Shown here in pieces: positions 21,151-34,260 of a stretch of 64,000 bases of DNA. The DNA is from Anadara kagoshimensis (lineage: Eukaryota; Mollusca; Bivalvia; Arcoida; Arcidae), in assembly GCA_021292105.1 (NCBI GenBank), contig CM037868.1:1975721-2039720 (forward strand). The letters are read 5' to 3'. A model generated the notes under the pieces. The model was not told where the DNA came from. It saw only the letters and a list, made by a program, of their open reading frames with translations, and ran no database searches. The position numbers and the translations under genes were made by a program. Within the stretch, counting starts at the first letter, position 1. The number at the start of each line of letters is the position of its first letter.

Positions 21151-22323
21151 AATATACCACTAGATGATGTATTGTATGTACATTGTACAGCTAAATGTGG
21201 TCAATGTTGTAATGCTTGATGATTATGTAGGCATAGGTGAAATTTACAACCCGAGTGGCTAATAAGGACAGTATGGTGAAGTTTTTTGGCTTTGTCAGAA
21301 AAAGTAAAATTTAGAAAACTAAACCTCCAAGACAAATGAAGAGCAGTATGCTAAATCCATGTAGCCTTGTCGGACTATGTAATATCCTTAGTCGTGGACA
21401 TAACAAAACTGAAATATATTTTTTTTATTTTCAAACACAATGAAACAATTTTCAACGGTAATTACAAACCGAAAATGTCCGCAGTAGATTTTCTAAATGC
21501 TAAAAATAGTTACTGACTCGTTGTTTACCATTTTATTCAAAAGAAAACAAACGTGAATGGAGAGTATTCAAACCTTTTATCATAGATGTCATTTGAATAA
21601 CATCAATAGACTTCAAATCTAACAAACAACTGTAAATAGACAAAAGAAAGATAGAGGAATTACGTAAGAATTACACAGAGTATCTAAACAATATAGCATT
21701 TAAGTGTATCTACACAACATATCTTATTATTACTGAATAAAGTCATACCTGAACACTTGCCAATTCTTGATGAAGATATTGTAAACACTGATTTTAATTG
21801 ATATTAGTCACACAAGATTTAGAGACGAAAATAATCTATTTATAATACTGATACAAACATTTTTATTTAGAGATTTTTGTTATATGCATGATGAGTACAA
21901 AAATTACAGGGTACAATGTGTATTACGTTCGATGGTTGTAAAACAAAGTAGAATATACGACCAGATGATGTATTTAAAACACCAAACACATGTACATTGT
22001 ACAGCCAGATAGAGCCAATGCGGTAATGCTTGCTGATTGTGTAGGCATAGTATAAGTAAAATTTACAACCCGAGAAGAAAATTTAGAAAACCAAACCTCC
22101 GAGACAAATGAAGAGCAGTATGCTAAGTTCTGTAGCGTTGTGGGACTATGTAATATCCTTAGTCGTGGACATAATAAAACTGGAATATTTTTAATCTTTT
22201 AATCTTCAAACAAAAAGAAACAATTTTCAAAGGTAAATAAAAACCGAAATTGTGCAAAGTAGACTTTCCAAATGCTAAAAATAATTACTGCTCTTACATA
22301 TCCTTATATTCAAAAGTAAACGA
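21151..22323. other. AT-rich duplicon sequence
   Basis: No gene. Parallels 37775-38982. The block CAAATGAAGAGCAGTATGCTAA occurs at 21333 and again near 22107 with its surroundings, so an 800-bp internal duplication is present. Confidence 0.55.
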
Positions 22324-22628
22324 ATACTGTAAAGGGGATTATTTTCGCGGGGTGAAAATTTTGCGATTTCTCAAATCTGATATTCCGCGTGGGTGTAATT
22401 TCCGAAAGATCGATATATAAGATATATAAGATGGTGTATATATAAAACTGTATAGTTGTCATTTCACGTGAGCGTAATTTCTGCGTTACCGATATAACGT
22501 GGGTGTATATTCTGTACATTATGATATATATAAACCTGTATAGTTGTCATATTCGCGCGGGAAATATCTTTAGCTCAAAATAGACTAAAATTTTTTCCCA
22601 GGCCAAATTTTTTTCCTCTTTACAGTAT
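22324..22628. mobile_element. TIR element rich in TTCGCG, unit 1 copy
   Basis: Left end ATACTGTAAAGGGGATTATT, right end TTTTCCTCTTTACAGTAT: an inverted pair of about 17 bp. The interior has TTTCGCGGGGTGAAAATTTTG and similar words. Non-coding, 305 bp. The paralogous copy is at 38983-39220. Confidence 0.6.
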
Positions 22629-23124
22629 GGATAGGGAATATTTAAACCTTAATATTATTCATGTCATTTGAATAACATCAATAGACGTCAAACCTAGCAA
22701 ACAACTGTAAATAGACAAAAGAACGATAGAGGAATTACGTAAGAATTAAATAGAGTATCTGCACAATATATCTAAGTTTAGCTGAATAATAATTATACTC
22801 ATACCTGAACACTTGCCAATTCTATATGAAATTATTTTAAATAGTGATTCAATTTTTATTTTAAATGATATTAGTTACACAAGAATAATGAACAAAAATA
22901 ATTTATTTATAGTACAGTTGCAATTATTATAATTTAGAGATCTTATTTGTGATTTGCAAGTTGATTATAAAAATTAAAAGGATTGCAACAAAGTTATGTA
23001 AATGTGAATCTTTGATTTGAATTACAGCAATATATAAATCGCGATACACTTTTCAATCCATTTCGCGATAAATATTTCATTACATCTACGTAATCACAAA
23101 TATTCATTAGACAGATATGATGTT

Positions 23125-23215
23125 ATTATATCTGGTAGTAGATGTATCAACCATACGCCTATCACTGGATATAATTTTGTTATACAAACCGCCAGTACAA
23201 AGTCATTGTTTCAAA
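23125..23215 (+). pseudogene. Possible ancient cGLR fragment, plus strand, unit 1
   Basis: Text LVVDVSTIRLSLDI is readable in one frame and CYTNRQYK in another after a one-base shift. It is the paralogue of the clearer fragment at 39735-39815, which resembles the C-terminal motif of the cGLR proteins. It lies on the strand opposite to the intact genes. Confidence 0.3.
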
Positions 23216-23829
23216 ATATTCCAATCTTGTCACATTTCAGTACAACCTGTTCAGCAGAGACCGGTCAAAACTTTGACAGTAAGCTAATACATAAAGTCTG
23301 AATAACCAGGTAATCTCGGTCCATACTTAGAAACATATATATCTCGACAGTTTTCGATGACTGTAATCTATGTTTCTATGTCAATTCTACCACAAATTAT
23401 TACTACATGTATCTGAAACAGTTGACAGTGAATTTTCCATGTCTTTTCGTTAGATTATTGGTAAACTTTCGACAACACTGTACCGTGCCATGTATTTTTT
23501 ACTTCCCTTTGGTACGTACCGTCTGCCATGTTTTTAGAGTCTTTGAAAATTGTCAGCAAATGTTTTCTAAAGACCACCGCATCCAAGTGGCCTATATTTG
23601 TTAATGTGTACGAACCTCAATGCTTCATGACCATTTAATAAGTATTTCACTATTGAAAGATCCTAGTGTGAGAAAATCTGTCAGTACAGCAGCCGAATGT
23701 TGTTGTTTTTTCTCCCTTTCTTTACCTGTTACTGTTCTTTTGCTACAACAGATATATTTACCGTAAATCTAGTTATATTACTCTTTCTAATGTAAGGTAT
23801 CAGCACTATTACATTTCTGTCTGTAATCT
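23216..23829. other. Duplicon sequence before unit boundary
   Basis: No gene seen. It matches 39816-40314 closely (AGAGACCGGTCAAAA, CAGTTTTCGAT.ACTG, TACGTACCGTCTGCC). Unit 1 ends here where the SINE-tail array of unit 2 begins. Confidence 0.5.
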
Positions 23830-24112
23830 TTGAAACAAAAAACATTTAGAGTATTGAATTGAGTAATGATGATGGTATCCCTTTTTAAGATTAATTCACT
23901 CGTATTGAAGCGAGCGGACAATTCTAGAATGCTGAAGTGGAGTTTTGTCATTTTTACCCTTTTTAAGATTATTTCACTTCTTAGAGCGAACAATCCTGGG
24001 ATTCTTAAGTCGAGTAATAATGTTTTCACCTTTTTCAAGACAGACTGTTTCACTTTTGTTGAAGCAAATAGTCAGTGTATGTTGAAGTGGAATTGTTTGT
24101 CCAAGTCAAGAT
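23830..24112 (+). repeat. SINE-tail-derived tandem array at start of unit 2
   Basis: About four decayed 75-bp units with AGTAATGATG, CCTTTTTAAGATTA.TTCACT, GAGCG..CAATC.TGGGATTC and TTGTCCAAGTCAAGAT. They are homologous to the 11585-12470 array and to 40315-40480. Confidence 0.65.
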
Positions 24113-24114
24113 AA

Positions 24115-24610
24115 AAAAGAACATAATAAAGTGATGACTTTGATACTGACAATGAGGGAAAACGCGGTTATATTCACCAGGGGATTTAGGCCGGGTTCTC
24201 CGGAAGGATAAGTGTCTCCTGTTGTGTTACCAACGTCTGCCACATGTGAAAGTAAAATAAAAACAACGGAACTATGGGGCGTCAAATATATAAAAAACAA
24301 ACTAATCCATGTCCGAATCACAATCCAGAAGGAAAGTAAAACTTTGGAACTGACAAATTATATTAAACACGTGAATTTCCATAGGAGAAGTGAGGCCAGG
24401 TGTTCCGGGAAAATATCCATCTCCTGTTTAACTAGCTTCACCCGCCATGTGTGTAATCAAATTCTGTGAAAGGAACATGGAACTATGGAACGTGAATTAT
24501 ATCAAGGACAATCGTGGACACAGAGACATCAAACATAACAAACTTATCAACAATACGGTGATGGCTAAGATATTTTTGGATACATTGACATAATCCATAT
24601 CAACAATAAT
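24115..24610 (-). pseudogene. Two nested RT-family 3' ends
   Basis: A first tail (TTCACCAGGGGATTTAGGCC, GGTTCTCCGGAAGG, 24170-24290) is followed by a second complete tail and 3' coding stub beginning AACAAACTAATCCATGTCCG and continuing through GAAGTGAGGCCAGGTG to ACAAACTTATCAACAATACG (24290-24560). The pair recurs in unit 3 at 40490-40945. No frame is kept. Confidence 0.65.
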
Positions 24611-26336
24611 GTGATAATTGTCGTAACAATTGGATGGTCAGTAATATCAGTTTAATTTTTCCAAGTGGGATTTGAACTTAACTTAGTGCTAAAATATTAA
24701 GAGTGACTTGATCAAAGTTCTGTCATAAACATGGACTTGTTTTCCATTGGTATTAACCTATTCTATCACACTAAATATGATAACTATGTGTCAATCAACA
24801 TCATCGACGTAGGTACAAAAACTACCAAAAAGAACGATAACACTGGAATATATTTAAATGAAGTTTAATATTACCTTTACAATGTATAAATAAAAATGAC
24901 ATAATTATTTTTCCATATTTTTATAAAAAGTCATAGACAGCAAGAAAACAACAATCGTCTTCCATAATAATGATAAAAAGTAATAAATGTTGTACGAAAA
25001 TATAACCATCCAATGAAACTATTGGAGATTAAGAGTGTTATTTTTAATAAAAAAGTCACTATAATTAAACTATTGAAATAATAATTGAAAAAAACAAACA
25101 TTCTCAAAAAATATTTAAGATGGTTTTCCTCAGAACATCTAATAATGGGTGTTTTAGATTGTATTTTTTCAACACTTTATCTATGTCTAGTTACCAGACA
25201 TAATATTGATTTTGTGCCAATAAAATCAGAAAATATTTCAATTCTTATATCACGTGATTAGATTTTGATGTGAAATAAAGTTTATTGTTGATGGACAATT
25301 TGACGTTGTTAAAATAAACTTTTTAGGATCAACTACAAATTCTGACATAGTAATATCGATCTTTGACATACCTAAATTTGATACTAGACACTGGTCATGT
25401 CGTTATCTTTTTGTATACATGTTTTTAAAATCCAAATATCATAACACAGACACGTTTTTACATAGACAAACGAACAGGTGAACAAATAACAGACATGTTG
25501 TCTCCAATATACATCCTATATACGTCCAGAAAAAATAGAAAACCGCTGTACAACTGTAGTGGCATAACGTATTGTCATAATATCATTTATACATTATAAA
25601 ATGATCAATTTAAAAATACAATGATGTCGTAAAAATACCCCATTTGGATATTTACAACCTCAACCGAATCACTTCCGCTAAGCTAGAAGTACAGTCTACT
25701 ACCATCATAGGTATAAAATGAAACAGATTATAATCAAATTCAATTTACCAAAATGTATGTTGAATATGATATTTTAACTCTAAATTACAATGAGTTAGTT
25801 TTTATCATCCCGATTCCTCAATTCACAAACTCAATATCCTCAGTACCAGTAAGTCCGATAAAAATATAGGTATTGATGAAAAAACTAACCAAAATCAATA
25901 CAACTAATGTGAGGTAAATCAGAAGATATAATAATTCCATTTGAAAGTAAGGTCTGTTTACTGTAGAGCACTTTAATTTCGCGAAAGATTTATTTTCGCA
26001 TTAATTAGCGCCTAATCCCATTCGAGAATTCAAATATCATGTGAATATTTTCAGAACTCGGATATTTCTATGTTGATATACATATGTTGTATTTAATAAG
26101 ATTTCAAATATTCGCGTAAGGCAAAGATGATTTTGATGTGAAATGTTTTACTTGCGAAAAATAAGTGGTACAGTACGTTATGAGGCCGTTATCTTTTCAG
26201 ATTTAAATATTCAAAACCATTCTGCAAGTTGACTAAAATCCATAGGTAAATGACAGGCGTAAGAAACAAACATATTTAACCACAAAAAGAAATGAACAGA
26301 AAATAGATATGTTGTTTGTTTCAGATTTGTCCTTTT
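24611..26336. other. 3' flank of cGLR gene 2
   Basis: AT-rich sequence without a gene. The bases from about 24680 to 25300 match the region before gene 3 (41060-41700). Near 25965 the words TTTACTGTAGAGCACTTTAA, TTTCGCGAAAG and CGCGTAAGG resemble a decayed copy of the TTCGCG-rich elements seen at 22324. Confidence 0.5.
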
Positions 26337-28232
26337 TTAGTTTTCAAAAAGGTGCCGACATCTTTGCAACAACGTGTTAGCTAATGGCCTTTCTATCTCC
26401 GCGATGAATTTGTCTCCGTGTACTGCTATATATAGTTCATTAAGAATATAGCTCATTTTGTCTCTACATCCCATATGGTAATAAGATAGAAACAAAAGAA
26501 CGTTACAATATACAACTGGTGGTATATATGCTGTTTCTAAATCAGAATGTTGTACAAGTTCTGTTTCTATTTCTTGTGGATAGAACTTGAGTTTTGTAGA
26601 ACAAGCATAAATTCTTGCAATAACACCGAGTCTCAACTTCTGATTCAAAGTTAAACCTTTACCGCAAATGAAATCAACGTATGGATGAGCAGTTTGAATG
26701 TCATTATCTAATCCTAGATATATTATGTAAGACTTAAACTCCTTCAGAACTTTCTGTACATTAGTGACCACTTCCTTGTATTGTCCACTCAGATAACATA
26801 ACGTAGCCAGTAGTAACCTCCTGGTACTCACATCACCGACCATGCAGTTATTTATAATGAACTGTTTTAACCCTCTGATTTGTCTATAACGACTTTTATG
26901 TGATCTTGTTGTTTGAGTTTTCATGTACAGAAATGGAACAATGTTAATTGTAGTGATAAAAAACATCCTTAAAGTAAGTATTGCATTGTCTGTTGAATTG
27001 ATTGACTGCTGCATCATGGAACTTAAAATTGAATTATGTTTTAAAGATTCATTTAAATCAAGGCCATCTGGCGTAAATAAGTGAAATAGTTCGACATCAC
27101 AAAGAAATTCTTTTAATTCATTACTGATAGACATTGTGTTTGATGGTATGTACCCTGTCCTTACAAAACAAGATAAGTTTAAAAAACACGGGATAAGTAG
27201 TAAGCTGTCTAACTCGTCGTTATACAATCTAAACAAATGATCAAACAACGCTCTGCCCTTACTACCACAAAGCTTACCCTCAAACATGTTGTTAGCTTTA
27301 ATAAAATAGTTTGGACAATATTCATCCCGAACCCACTTCATTAACCGTCTAAAGCATGCCCAAAAACAGTCAAGAAAATTTTCCTTATTCCAAACGATGT
27401 TTTCTTCTTCAATACAATAGAACAAACTTGTTTTTAAAAAATAAGAGCATAGTAATTCCTTAAGTTCTGCATTCGAATTGATAACATGTTTAAGAAATAG
27501 TTTTAGCAATCCATAACATAAAAATTGTGTTTGATTAAAAGAGTGCACTAATTTTTTCTCAGCAAGTGAGAAGGAAATTCGCCACTGAATGTCTCTTTCT
27601 TGTGAGTTAGGAATTCCAATAGGGACCAATAAACATCCGTCTTCCACAATGTCCTGAATTAAATCAGGTGATGGCCAACTGTTATGTCTATTTCTATCAA
27701 TCCATTCTGAGGCTATTTGAGGCCATGGTTTATACGGCAAACATTTAAAAAAATCGAATTCAGTTTTAAGTGCAGTCTTAACCGTTGCACACGGTCCGTG
27801 AGCTTCTGACCGTGGGTAGATTTTCAGAAATTGCTGAACAGTTTCGTCACGAATCAATACACTGGAAAGAAACATACCCTCGGGAGTTATTTTCATTGCT
27901 TTTCTAATGAAAGCACAATTCATTGGAATATGTAAACAACGAAGTTTTGCAAAACCCGGTTTAATATCATTTGTATCAATGATTATATCACTGTTCAAAT
28001 CCTCTAAATTGTCAGACACACTCACATTGTCAAATAACATCATCGTATCATAATCACTACTTGGAAGTGATAGTCCTTCTGCTCTACTTCCACTATTTAT
28101 TACCCTTAACCCAAACAACATTGATATTATGTTATCATCTAATTCAAATTTCCGCCTTCTTAAAAATACTGACTCTTCTGTTCCAAGTTTTATGTTGAGA
28201 CATGTCCATAACATAATTGAAATATCCTCCAT
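26337..28232 (-). CDS. cGAS-like receptor / Mab-21 family protein, gene 2 (intact)
   Basis: 631 aa from the ATG at 28232. The frame stays open upstream to 28358, but the paralogues start at the homologous MEDIS/MENIS and an AG-ended pyrimidine tract lies directly before this ATG, so the 42-codon extension is taken as non-coding. Architecture equals gene 1: G-S motif SGSRAEGLSLPSSDYDTM at 47-64 with Asp60 and Asp62, third acid candidate Asp160 in EFDFFKCL, Mab-21 helices from WRISFSLAEKKLVHSF, and a C-terminal helical half with LLLATLCYLSGQYKEVV and LLFLSYYHMGCRDKMSY. Most differences from gene 1 lie in 70-115 and 355-430. Expected function as for gene 1: cyclic-dinucleotide synthesis in nucleic-acid sensing, unproven. 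No frameshift or stop is seen. Confidence 0.87.
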   Translation of the reverse strand: MEDISIMLWTCLNIKLGTEESVFLRRRKFELDDNIISMLFGLRVINSGSRAEGLSLPSSDYDTMMLFDNVSVSDNLEDLNSDIIIDTNDIKPGFAKLRCLHIPMNCAFIRKAMKITPEGMFLSSVLIRDETVQQFLKIYPRSEAHGPCATVKTALKTEFDFFKCLPYKPWPQIASEWIDRNRHNSWPSPDLIQDIVEDGCLLVPIGIPNSQERDIQWRISFSLAEKKLVHSFNQTQFLCYGLLKLFLKHVINSNAELKELLCSYFLKTSLFYCIEEENIVWNKENFLDCFWACFRRLMKWVRDEYCPNYFIKANNMFEGKLCGSKGRALFDHLFRLYNDELDSLLLIPCFLNLSCFVRTGYIPSNTMSISNELKEFLCDVELFHLFTPDGLDLNESLKHNSILSSMMQQSINSTDNAILTLRMFFITTINIVPFLYMKTQTTRSHKSRYRQIRGLKQFIINNCMVGDVSTRRLLLATLCYLSGQYKEVVTNVQKVLKEFKSYIIYLGLDNDIQTAHPYVDFICGKGLTLNQKLRLGVIARIYACSTKLKFYPQEIETELVQHSDLETAYIPPVVYCNVLLFLSYYHMGCRDKMSYILNELYIAVHGDKFIAEIERPLANTLLQRCRHLFEN

Positions 28233-31187
28233 CTTGAAATAAAAAGGAACTTCTTCTTCACAAATATAATACAATCTGAAATTGTGTACTGTGCATTTTT
28301 TAAATGTCAAAAACGTACTAGTCCACTGTGTAATCGTACATTGAAATAAGATACACAAAACAGATAAAATTATTCAGTCAGATAACAGTCTTCTGATGAA
28401 TACTTCTGTTTCAATAAATATACTCAGACATGTCTATACAGCAATTGGAATCTATTCCATCTTCAAATAAAAATATTTTATTTTCAAAAGTAAATATCAA
28501 CCGATATTATGCACAAATGTTAAAAAGTGAAATCTGATATTGCATAGACACTAAATAGGTCTATTGAAATTAATACAATAAATAAATCAGACATCCATCT
28601 TTTGATAAAAACAGACTAGTTCATTCCACAATGATACTTAGAAATGTCCATTATATAATTGAAATATGTTCGTGTTACGAATAAAAAAACATTTTGCTTA
28701 AAAATGTCAATTGCAATACATTCCAAATGAAAAAAAAGTATCGTCTCAATGTGAAACTTTATAATTGAAAGACACTAAATAAGTCTATGGGAATTATTAT
28801 AATTAATAAATCAGGCATCCATATTTCGATAAAAACAGACTTGCCTATTCCACACATACTCTACGTTATGTCCATAACATTATTGAATTATGTTCTTTCT
28901 TCGAATAACAGGAATTTCTTATTTACAAATGTAAAATACAAACACGAAGTAATGTGAAATATACATCCCAAATAAATAAAGCATTGACGCAGTGTGCACC
29001 TTTATAATTAAAAGACACAGAATAAGTGTAATTAGTCAGATAACAGTTTTTCCAATAAATAATAAATACTGATTATTGTATTCAGAGGAATATGTTAAGC
29101 GACTGTCCAAAACATAACTTATACATGAAATAAAGAAACCCGCCTGATAATTTGAATTTAAACCGAAGTTGTTGCAACAATAGACTTTACAAATAAAGAC
29201 GGTGATGACCCTTTGTGTACCCTTATATCAATCATCAATAGATATCAATGGAGAATATTAAAGATTAGTATCAAACATGTAATTTAAATAATATGGATAT
29301 ACGTCATACCTTATGGACAATTGTATATATAGACAAAAGAAAATAGAGGAATTAGTGTGGCGTATCTGCACAATAACAATGATGTGACTACACAATAATA
29401 TCTTTAAATACCTGGACCCTGACTAGTTTTATTTAAATTTCTGTAAACAGTGGTTCATTCCTCAGTTTAGTTAATAATCGTTTCAATAGTATACCTATCA
29501 TAAATAAAGCTATTTATAATATTGTTGCAATTATTTTATTTCGCGATCTTTGTAATATATACATGTAAAGTACAAACATCAACAGGATTAAAACAATGTC
29601 TGACAGTTACTTGAATTTTGAATTGGAACTACTGGTTTATAATATTGATCACATGTAATTTAAATTTAATAGACGTCATACGTAATAAACAAGTATCTTT
29701 AGACAAAAGAAAATAGAAGATTTAATTAAGAATTGTAAAGTGTATCTAAACAACATACATTGTTTTTTAAAACGTATAATCATATCTGAAACCTGGCCAA
29801 TTAATTATGAAACACAGATTCATTTCTTATTGGTAACTTAAATAATAACATCAGTATAAAGGTAGAACAAAAATATAATATCGCTGCAATGATCTTATTT
29901 TAAAGATGTTTGGTATATACTTATACAAATCAGAAATATACTGATTCATCCGATACTAAAGAAAGTTATAATAGCTGGTATCTCAGCAGATTGTCTAAGT
30001 AACTCTCTCAATTTGCTGCTAGTTTAACTCTGAAAGTCTTAAAAAGAAATACTTCCCTATAACATTGCTGCAATGATCTCATTTTGAAGATGTTTGTTAT
30101 ATACTTATAGAGTACAGAAGTATACTGATACGTTATTATAGAAAGTTATAACAGCTGGTATCTCGGTAGATTATATCAAAAAATCATAAGACAATTCTGT
30201 TGTACTGTCAGAAAGATATAACTCTAAATTTGCTGCTAGTTAAACTCTGAAAATACTTTTAAAAAAACAATACGTCTTTGTTTAGGTATCTCCTTAGCGA
30301 AACTGATATTTTTGTCCATTGGGCATATTTTCTCACCCTGTTGTGAATTTTGTTTTCATAATTATGGTCAAAACATTACTGATGAGATAATTTGTTCTTG
30401 TGTTGTAAAATAGACACTTATATAATGTGTACAACAGCTTAAAGCAAGCATTGTATTTTCAATATTTTCGCAATATACTTGTAAAATACAAAAGAAAATG
30501 GACTACAAAAAAGTTATATAAGGCAACTCATTGAAACTTGAATTGGAATTATATTGAGCGCGATATAAATTTTAGTAAGTTTATGGATAAATAAATGACG
30601 AAATTTAATTGCATCCAGTTAAAAGCTTAACTTACACATAAATAAAAAATATGTATATATCTTGTAAATAGAAAGTGAAAAACAATTTAGGAAGAAAAAT
30701 ATTTTAAGTATTCAACCCATTATAAATTACCGAAACCTTCCTTTGTTTGAGATAAAAACTTCCACTTAAAAAGACGATTTATATTTCTATCTTAACATAT
30801 ACATACATTTATCTACCATTGTTTTTCTTCGACTACAAGTGAAAATTTACAATGACGTCATAATCAAAGTATAAATGAATGACGTCATTATGTATTTCGG
30901 GGAAATGACACTCAAGTCTCCAAAACAAATGTTTATTCTAAGAGATCAGAATGAATAGCTTCGTTTTTAGGTTTATACATACTAATATTTTTTGTCACTT
31001 GAGTAAGATCAATGATAGATATTTTAAAACTTATCGATATGCTTTCACCAACAACACGGCAGTCAGTGATTGGAGGAAAGCTTTAAAATTTTAATTTAAA
31101 CCTAAATTGCTACAATAGAATTTACAAATGTTAAAAAATGTAATGACCCATTGTCTACCCTTATATCAAATATCAACAGACATAAAT
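28233..31187. repeat. Upstream half of cGLR unit 2
   Basis: Gene-free AT-rich sequence paralogous to 15476-18188. The near-perfect match runs from about 29128 onward; the first kilobase after the gene is more diverged. The CRE-like TGACGTCA pair near 30850-30885 is kept in both units. Confidence 0.75.
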
Positions 31188-31876
31188 GGGAAACATTTAA
31201 AACTTTAAATCATATATGTAATTCAAATAATATCGATATACGTAATACCTTATAAACAATTTTATACAGACAAAAGAAAATAGAGGCTTTTATTATTTAA
31301 TAGTGTATCTACACAATTAAAATTACTTAATAGAATACCGTCATACCATTACAAATTATATATATATATATATATATACAGTGATTCATTTTAGTTAATA
31401 ATAGCTTAAACAAAATAAAAGTACGTAAAAATAAAGTTATTTATATTTATGTTGCAAGTATTTAATTTTAAAGATATTTGTGATATACCTGTAAAGTACA
31501 AACATAAACTGGATTAAAATAAAAATATGTAACACAGGTCAGTAAAACTTCCAAGGAAGTTACGTAATCTTAATATGTATCGTCATTTTACGTTTTATTC
31601 AGATTCGCAAATTCCTTTTTTGTCTTTGATTACATCTAATTTAAGCTTAGATAATAACTTACACAAACATATAACTCTCTAAATTTGCTTTGATTAAATA
31701 AGAAAGTCATTAAAATCAAGGTATACTCCCTCGTGTAAAGTTTTTCCTTTGTTAAATTGAGATTTTGGTGCATTTGAAGTGGTATATTAAAATAAACAAA
31801 AATAAAACATCTGTATATATCTTGCAAATACAAATTGCAAAATTTTAGGAGCATAATTAATTGAAATATTCAATCA
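31188..31876. other. Segment retained in unit 2 and deleted in unit 1
   Basis: About 690 bp, AT-rich, with a (TA) run at 31358-31378. Unit 3 retains a homologous stretch at 47910-48240 (ATATAATATATGTAATT, TATCGATAGACGTAATACC). No gene is visible; the minus-strand frame at 31636-31854 lacks recognisable features. Confidence 0.55.
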
Positions 31877-32530
31877 AAAACAAACATATTTATCCATTTC
31901 CGAATCACAATCCAGAAGCAAAGAAAAAATTTCGGAACTGACAAGTAAGGTTAGACACGTGAATTTCCACCAGGGAAGTGAGGCCGGGTGCTCCGGAAGG
32001 GTAAGCACCTCCTGTTTAGCTAGCTACACCCGTCACGTGTGTAATCAAAATTGTGTGAAAGGAACATGGAACTATGAGACGTCAAATATATCCAAGGCAA
32101 TCCTGGACACAGAGACATCAAACTTATCAACAATACTGTGATGACGGCCATAAAACTTTTTGAGGGCCTTGACAAGCCTAGGCTTGCAATATCCCTGAGT
32201 CAACAATTTATTTGCAAGCAACCTACTTCGTTGTACAAAGTCCCCGTAGTGGGAACAAGCTCTACCATAGCGTATTAATTGGGAAACAAATACACCATAA
32301 GCAGGAGAAGCAGGTATATTGCTGCATAAAAAAGGAAAGTTGACAATAGAAAAATTGAAGTCATCACGTTTGTCATAAAGTTTCAAATGTAGCCTTTCTT
32401 GTGCGTCATAATTCAGGTATAAGTCTAAATATGAAGCAGAACTTGAGGAATCAGTCGTGTCTTTTATTTCAAGCTCTCTACGATAGATGACATTTACATA
32501 GTCTCCAAATTTAAGATTGTTAAGAGACAC
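31877..32530 (-). pseudogene. 5'-truncated RT-family element in unit 2
   Basis: Same insertion as 18189-18783 but with the full 3' end. The 152-codon frame (32530-32072) carries FGDYVNVIYRRELEIKDTTD, SNIPASPAYGVFVSQLIRYG and VQRSRLLANKLLTQGY, with only a few residues different from unit 1. The tail includes CCGGAGCACCCGGCCTCACT and ends at TGTTTGTTTTTG (31877 side). Truncation removed everything up to and including the YIDD box, so the copy is dead. Confidence 0.78.
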
Positions 32531-34260
32531 TCATACTAAAGTGCTGTTAATGTTTGACACTGGTGTCAGGTAAACCATGAAGATTTGTAAATCTAGCCGA
32601 CCATTTATTATAGGCGGTAAGTGATTGGATGATTTATGAAATTGAGATAACAAGCTTCACTGATTGTACAAGACAAAGCGAAATGAACAAAGGAATGTAG
32701 CAAATTTGCGTCAATATTCTCACAAACTAATTTAGGCCAAATGAAATATACAACCAAATAATGCGCAGAAAGTACGGTACGCTCACACGCGATGGTTGTT
32801 GGAGGCGAAGTGAAATGTACAACCGAATATTGGAAAACAATTTCTAGTACGCTAAAATAAAGGTATACTCCGTTGTGTAAAGTTTTTTCTTTGTTAAATT
32901 GATATTTTGGTCCATTTTAAGTGGTGTAATCAAATGAACAAAAATAAAACATTTGTATATATTTTGTATTTAGAAATTGCAAAAATGTTGGAGCTTATTT
33001 AAAATATTCATTTCAAACTAAAGTACCAATGCTAAGTAAATGTTTGTCACTGGAGTCGGGTAAAACATGAAGATTTATAAATCTATCCGAACATTTATTA
33101 TAGGCGGTTAGTGTTTAGATGATTTACAAAAACGGAAATAACAACCTAAACTGAGTGTACAAGAAAACGTTAAATGAGCAAACCAATTTGTCGAATTTGC
33201 AGAAACATCCTCACAAAATTATTTAGACATAATGAAATCAACAACCAAACTGCGGAGAAAGTACGGTACGCTCACACGCGATGGTTGTTAAGGGCGAAGT
33301 GAAATGTACAACCGAGTAATGAGAACAGATCTAGTTCACTCACGCTCGATGGTTCTGTAAGATGGAGTGAGATAAACAACGGAAAAAACAACATCACTAT
33401 GTCTGGTACATGAACGTTTGATTATTGTAAAGGGCAAAATAGAATGTACAAACAGATAGCGAAAATGACCTGACACTGTATATAATAGAGCAAGTTACAT
33501 TACACAACTGTTGATTTTACAGAACAAGAGGATCGTTTCAGAATACAATTTTTCATCAGTATTGTGTAGACCAGAACTGCAAAACCAAAATTTTTCATGG
33601 GCTGAAAAAGATAGAAAAAGAACAAAAATATATTTTACCAAATTTAGCTTAGGAAATACTTACTGTAGTTCTACATATTCAATGCACATGGAAATTGCAA
33701 GAATAAAATCAAATTTTCCAACAAACTCACAAAACATTGTCAAAACTTAATACAGAATTTACTGACCTAATAGGAAAAATGTTTTTATTTATGAAAATTA
33801 ATTCTGTACATAGAGCAATTTTCGAACTTTTTAACAAAAAAACAGATTTGACTATGTCAAAATTATCCCTTTGTACTTTCTCGAAACAACTACAACATGT
33901 ATAAATTTTATATCATAATAATTATTGGAATATTCATGATGATCACACCTGGAAAAACCCCAAACAGCAATTACCTTAATGCCCCGATGTAACTTTGAAT
34001 AAGGTCCAATTGGTGTATAAACGATCAACAGGAGACAGGAGAACTGAACAATAATGTTTTTAATTTCAAATGCATTTTATTAGTAGTTTAATAGAATTAT
34101 AAGATGAAAATAATAAAATACTTAAGCACTCAATTTATTGGAATACAGCAGTATTAGCAGTAGGCCTGTATTATTGTTATTTTATATCTATCCGATACAA
34201 AGATTTACTTTTATCTTCGTATATGTAGTCCCTATATAACACAATTGGAAATGTTTGAAT
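32531..34260. repeat. Unit 2 sequence with partially repeated GGTACGCT-family blocks
   Basis: Parallels 18784-20090, but a stretch is duplicated: the segment with CGGTACGCTCACACGCGATG occurs at about 32775 and again at about 33265, each preceded by TTATTATAGGCGGT...GATGATTTA. The frame at 33511-33750 has no recognisable domain. No gene is supported. Confidence 0.6.

Noticed and set aside
20914..21219. Open frames on both strands encoding repetitive peptides
   Set aside because: They exist only because the 54-bp repeat length is a multiple of three; there is no start context or conserved paralogous frame.
28233..28358. 42-codon N-terminal extension of cGLR gene 2
   Set aside because: The paralogues start at the homologous MENIS/MEDIS, the extension has no counterpart in gene 1 or 3, and an AG-ended pyrimidine tract precedes the inner ATG.
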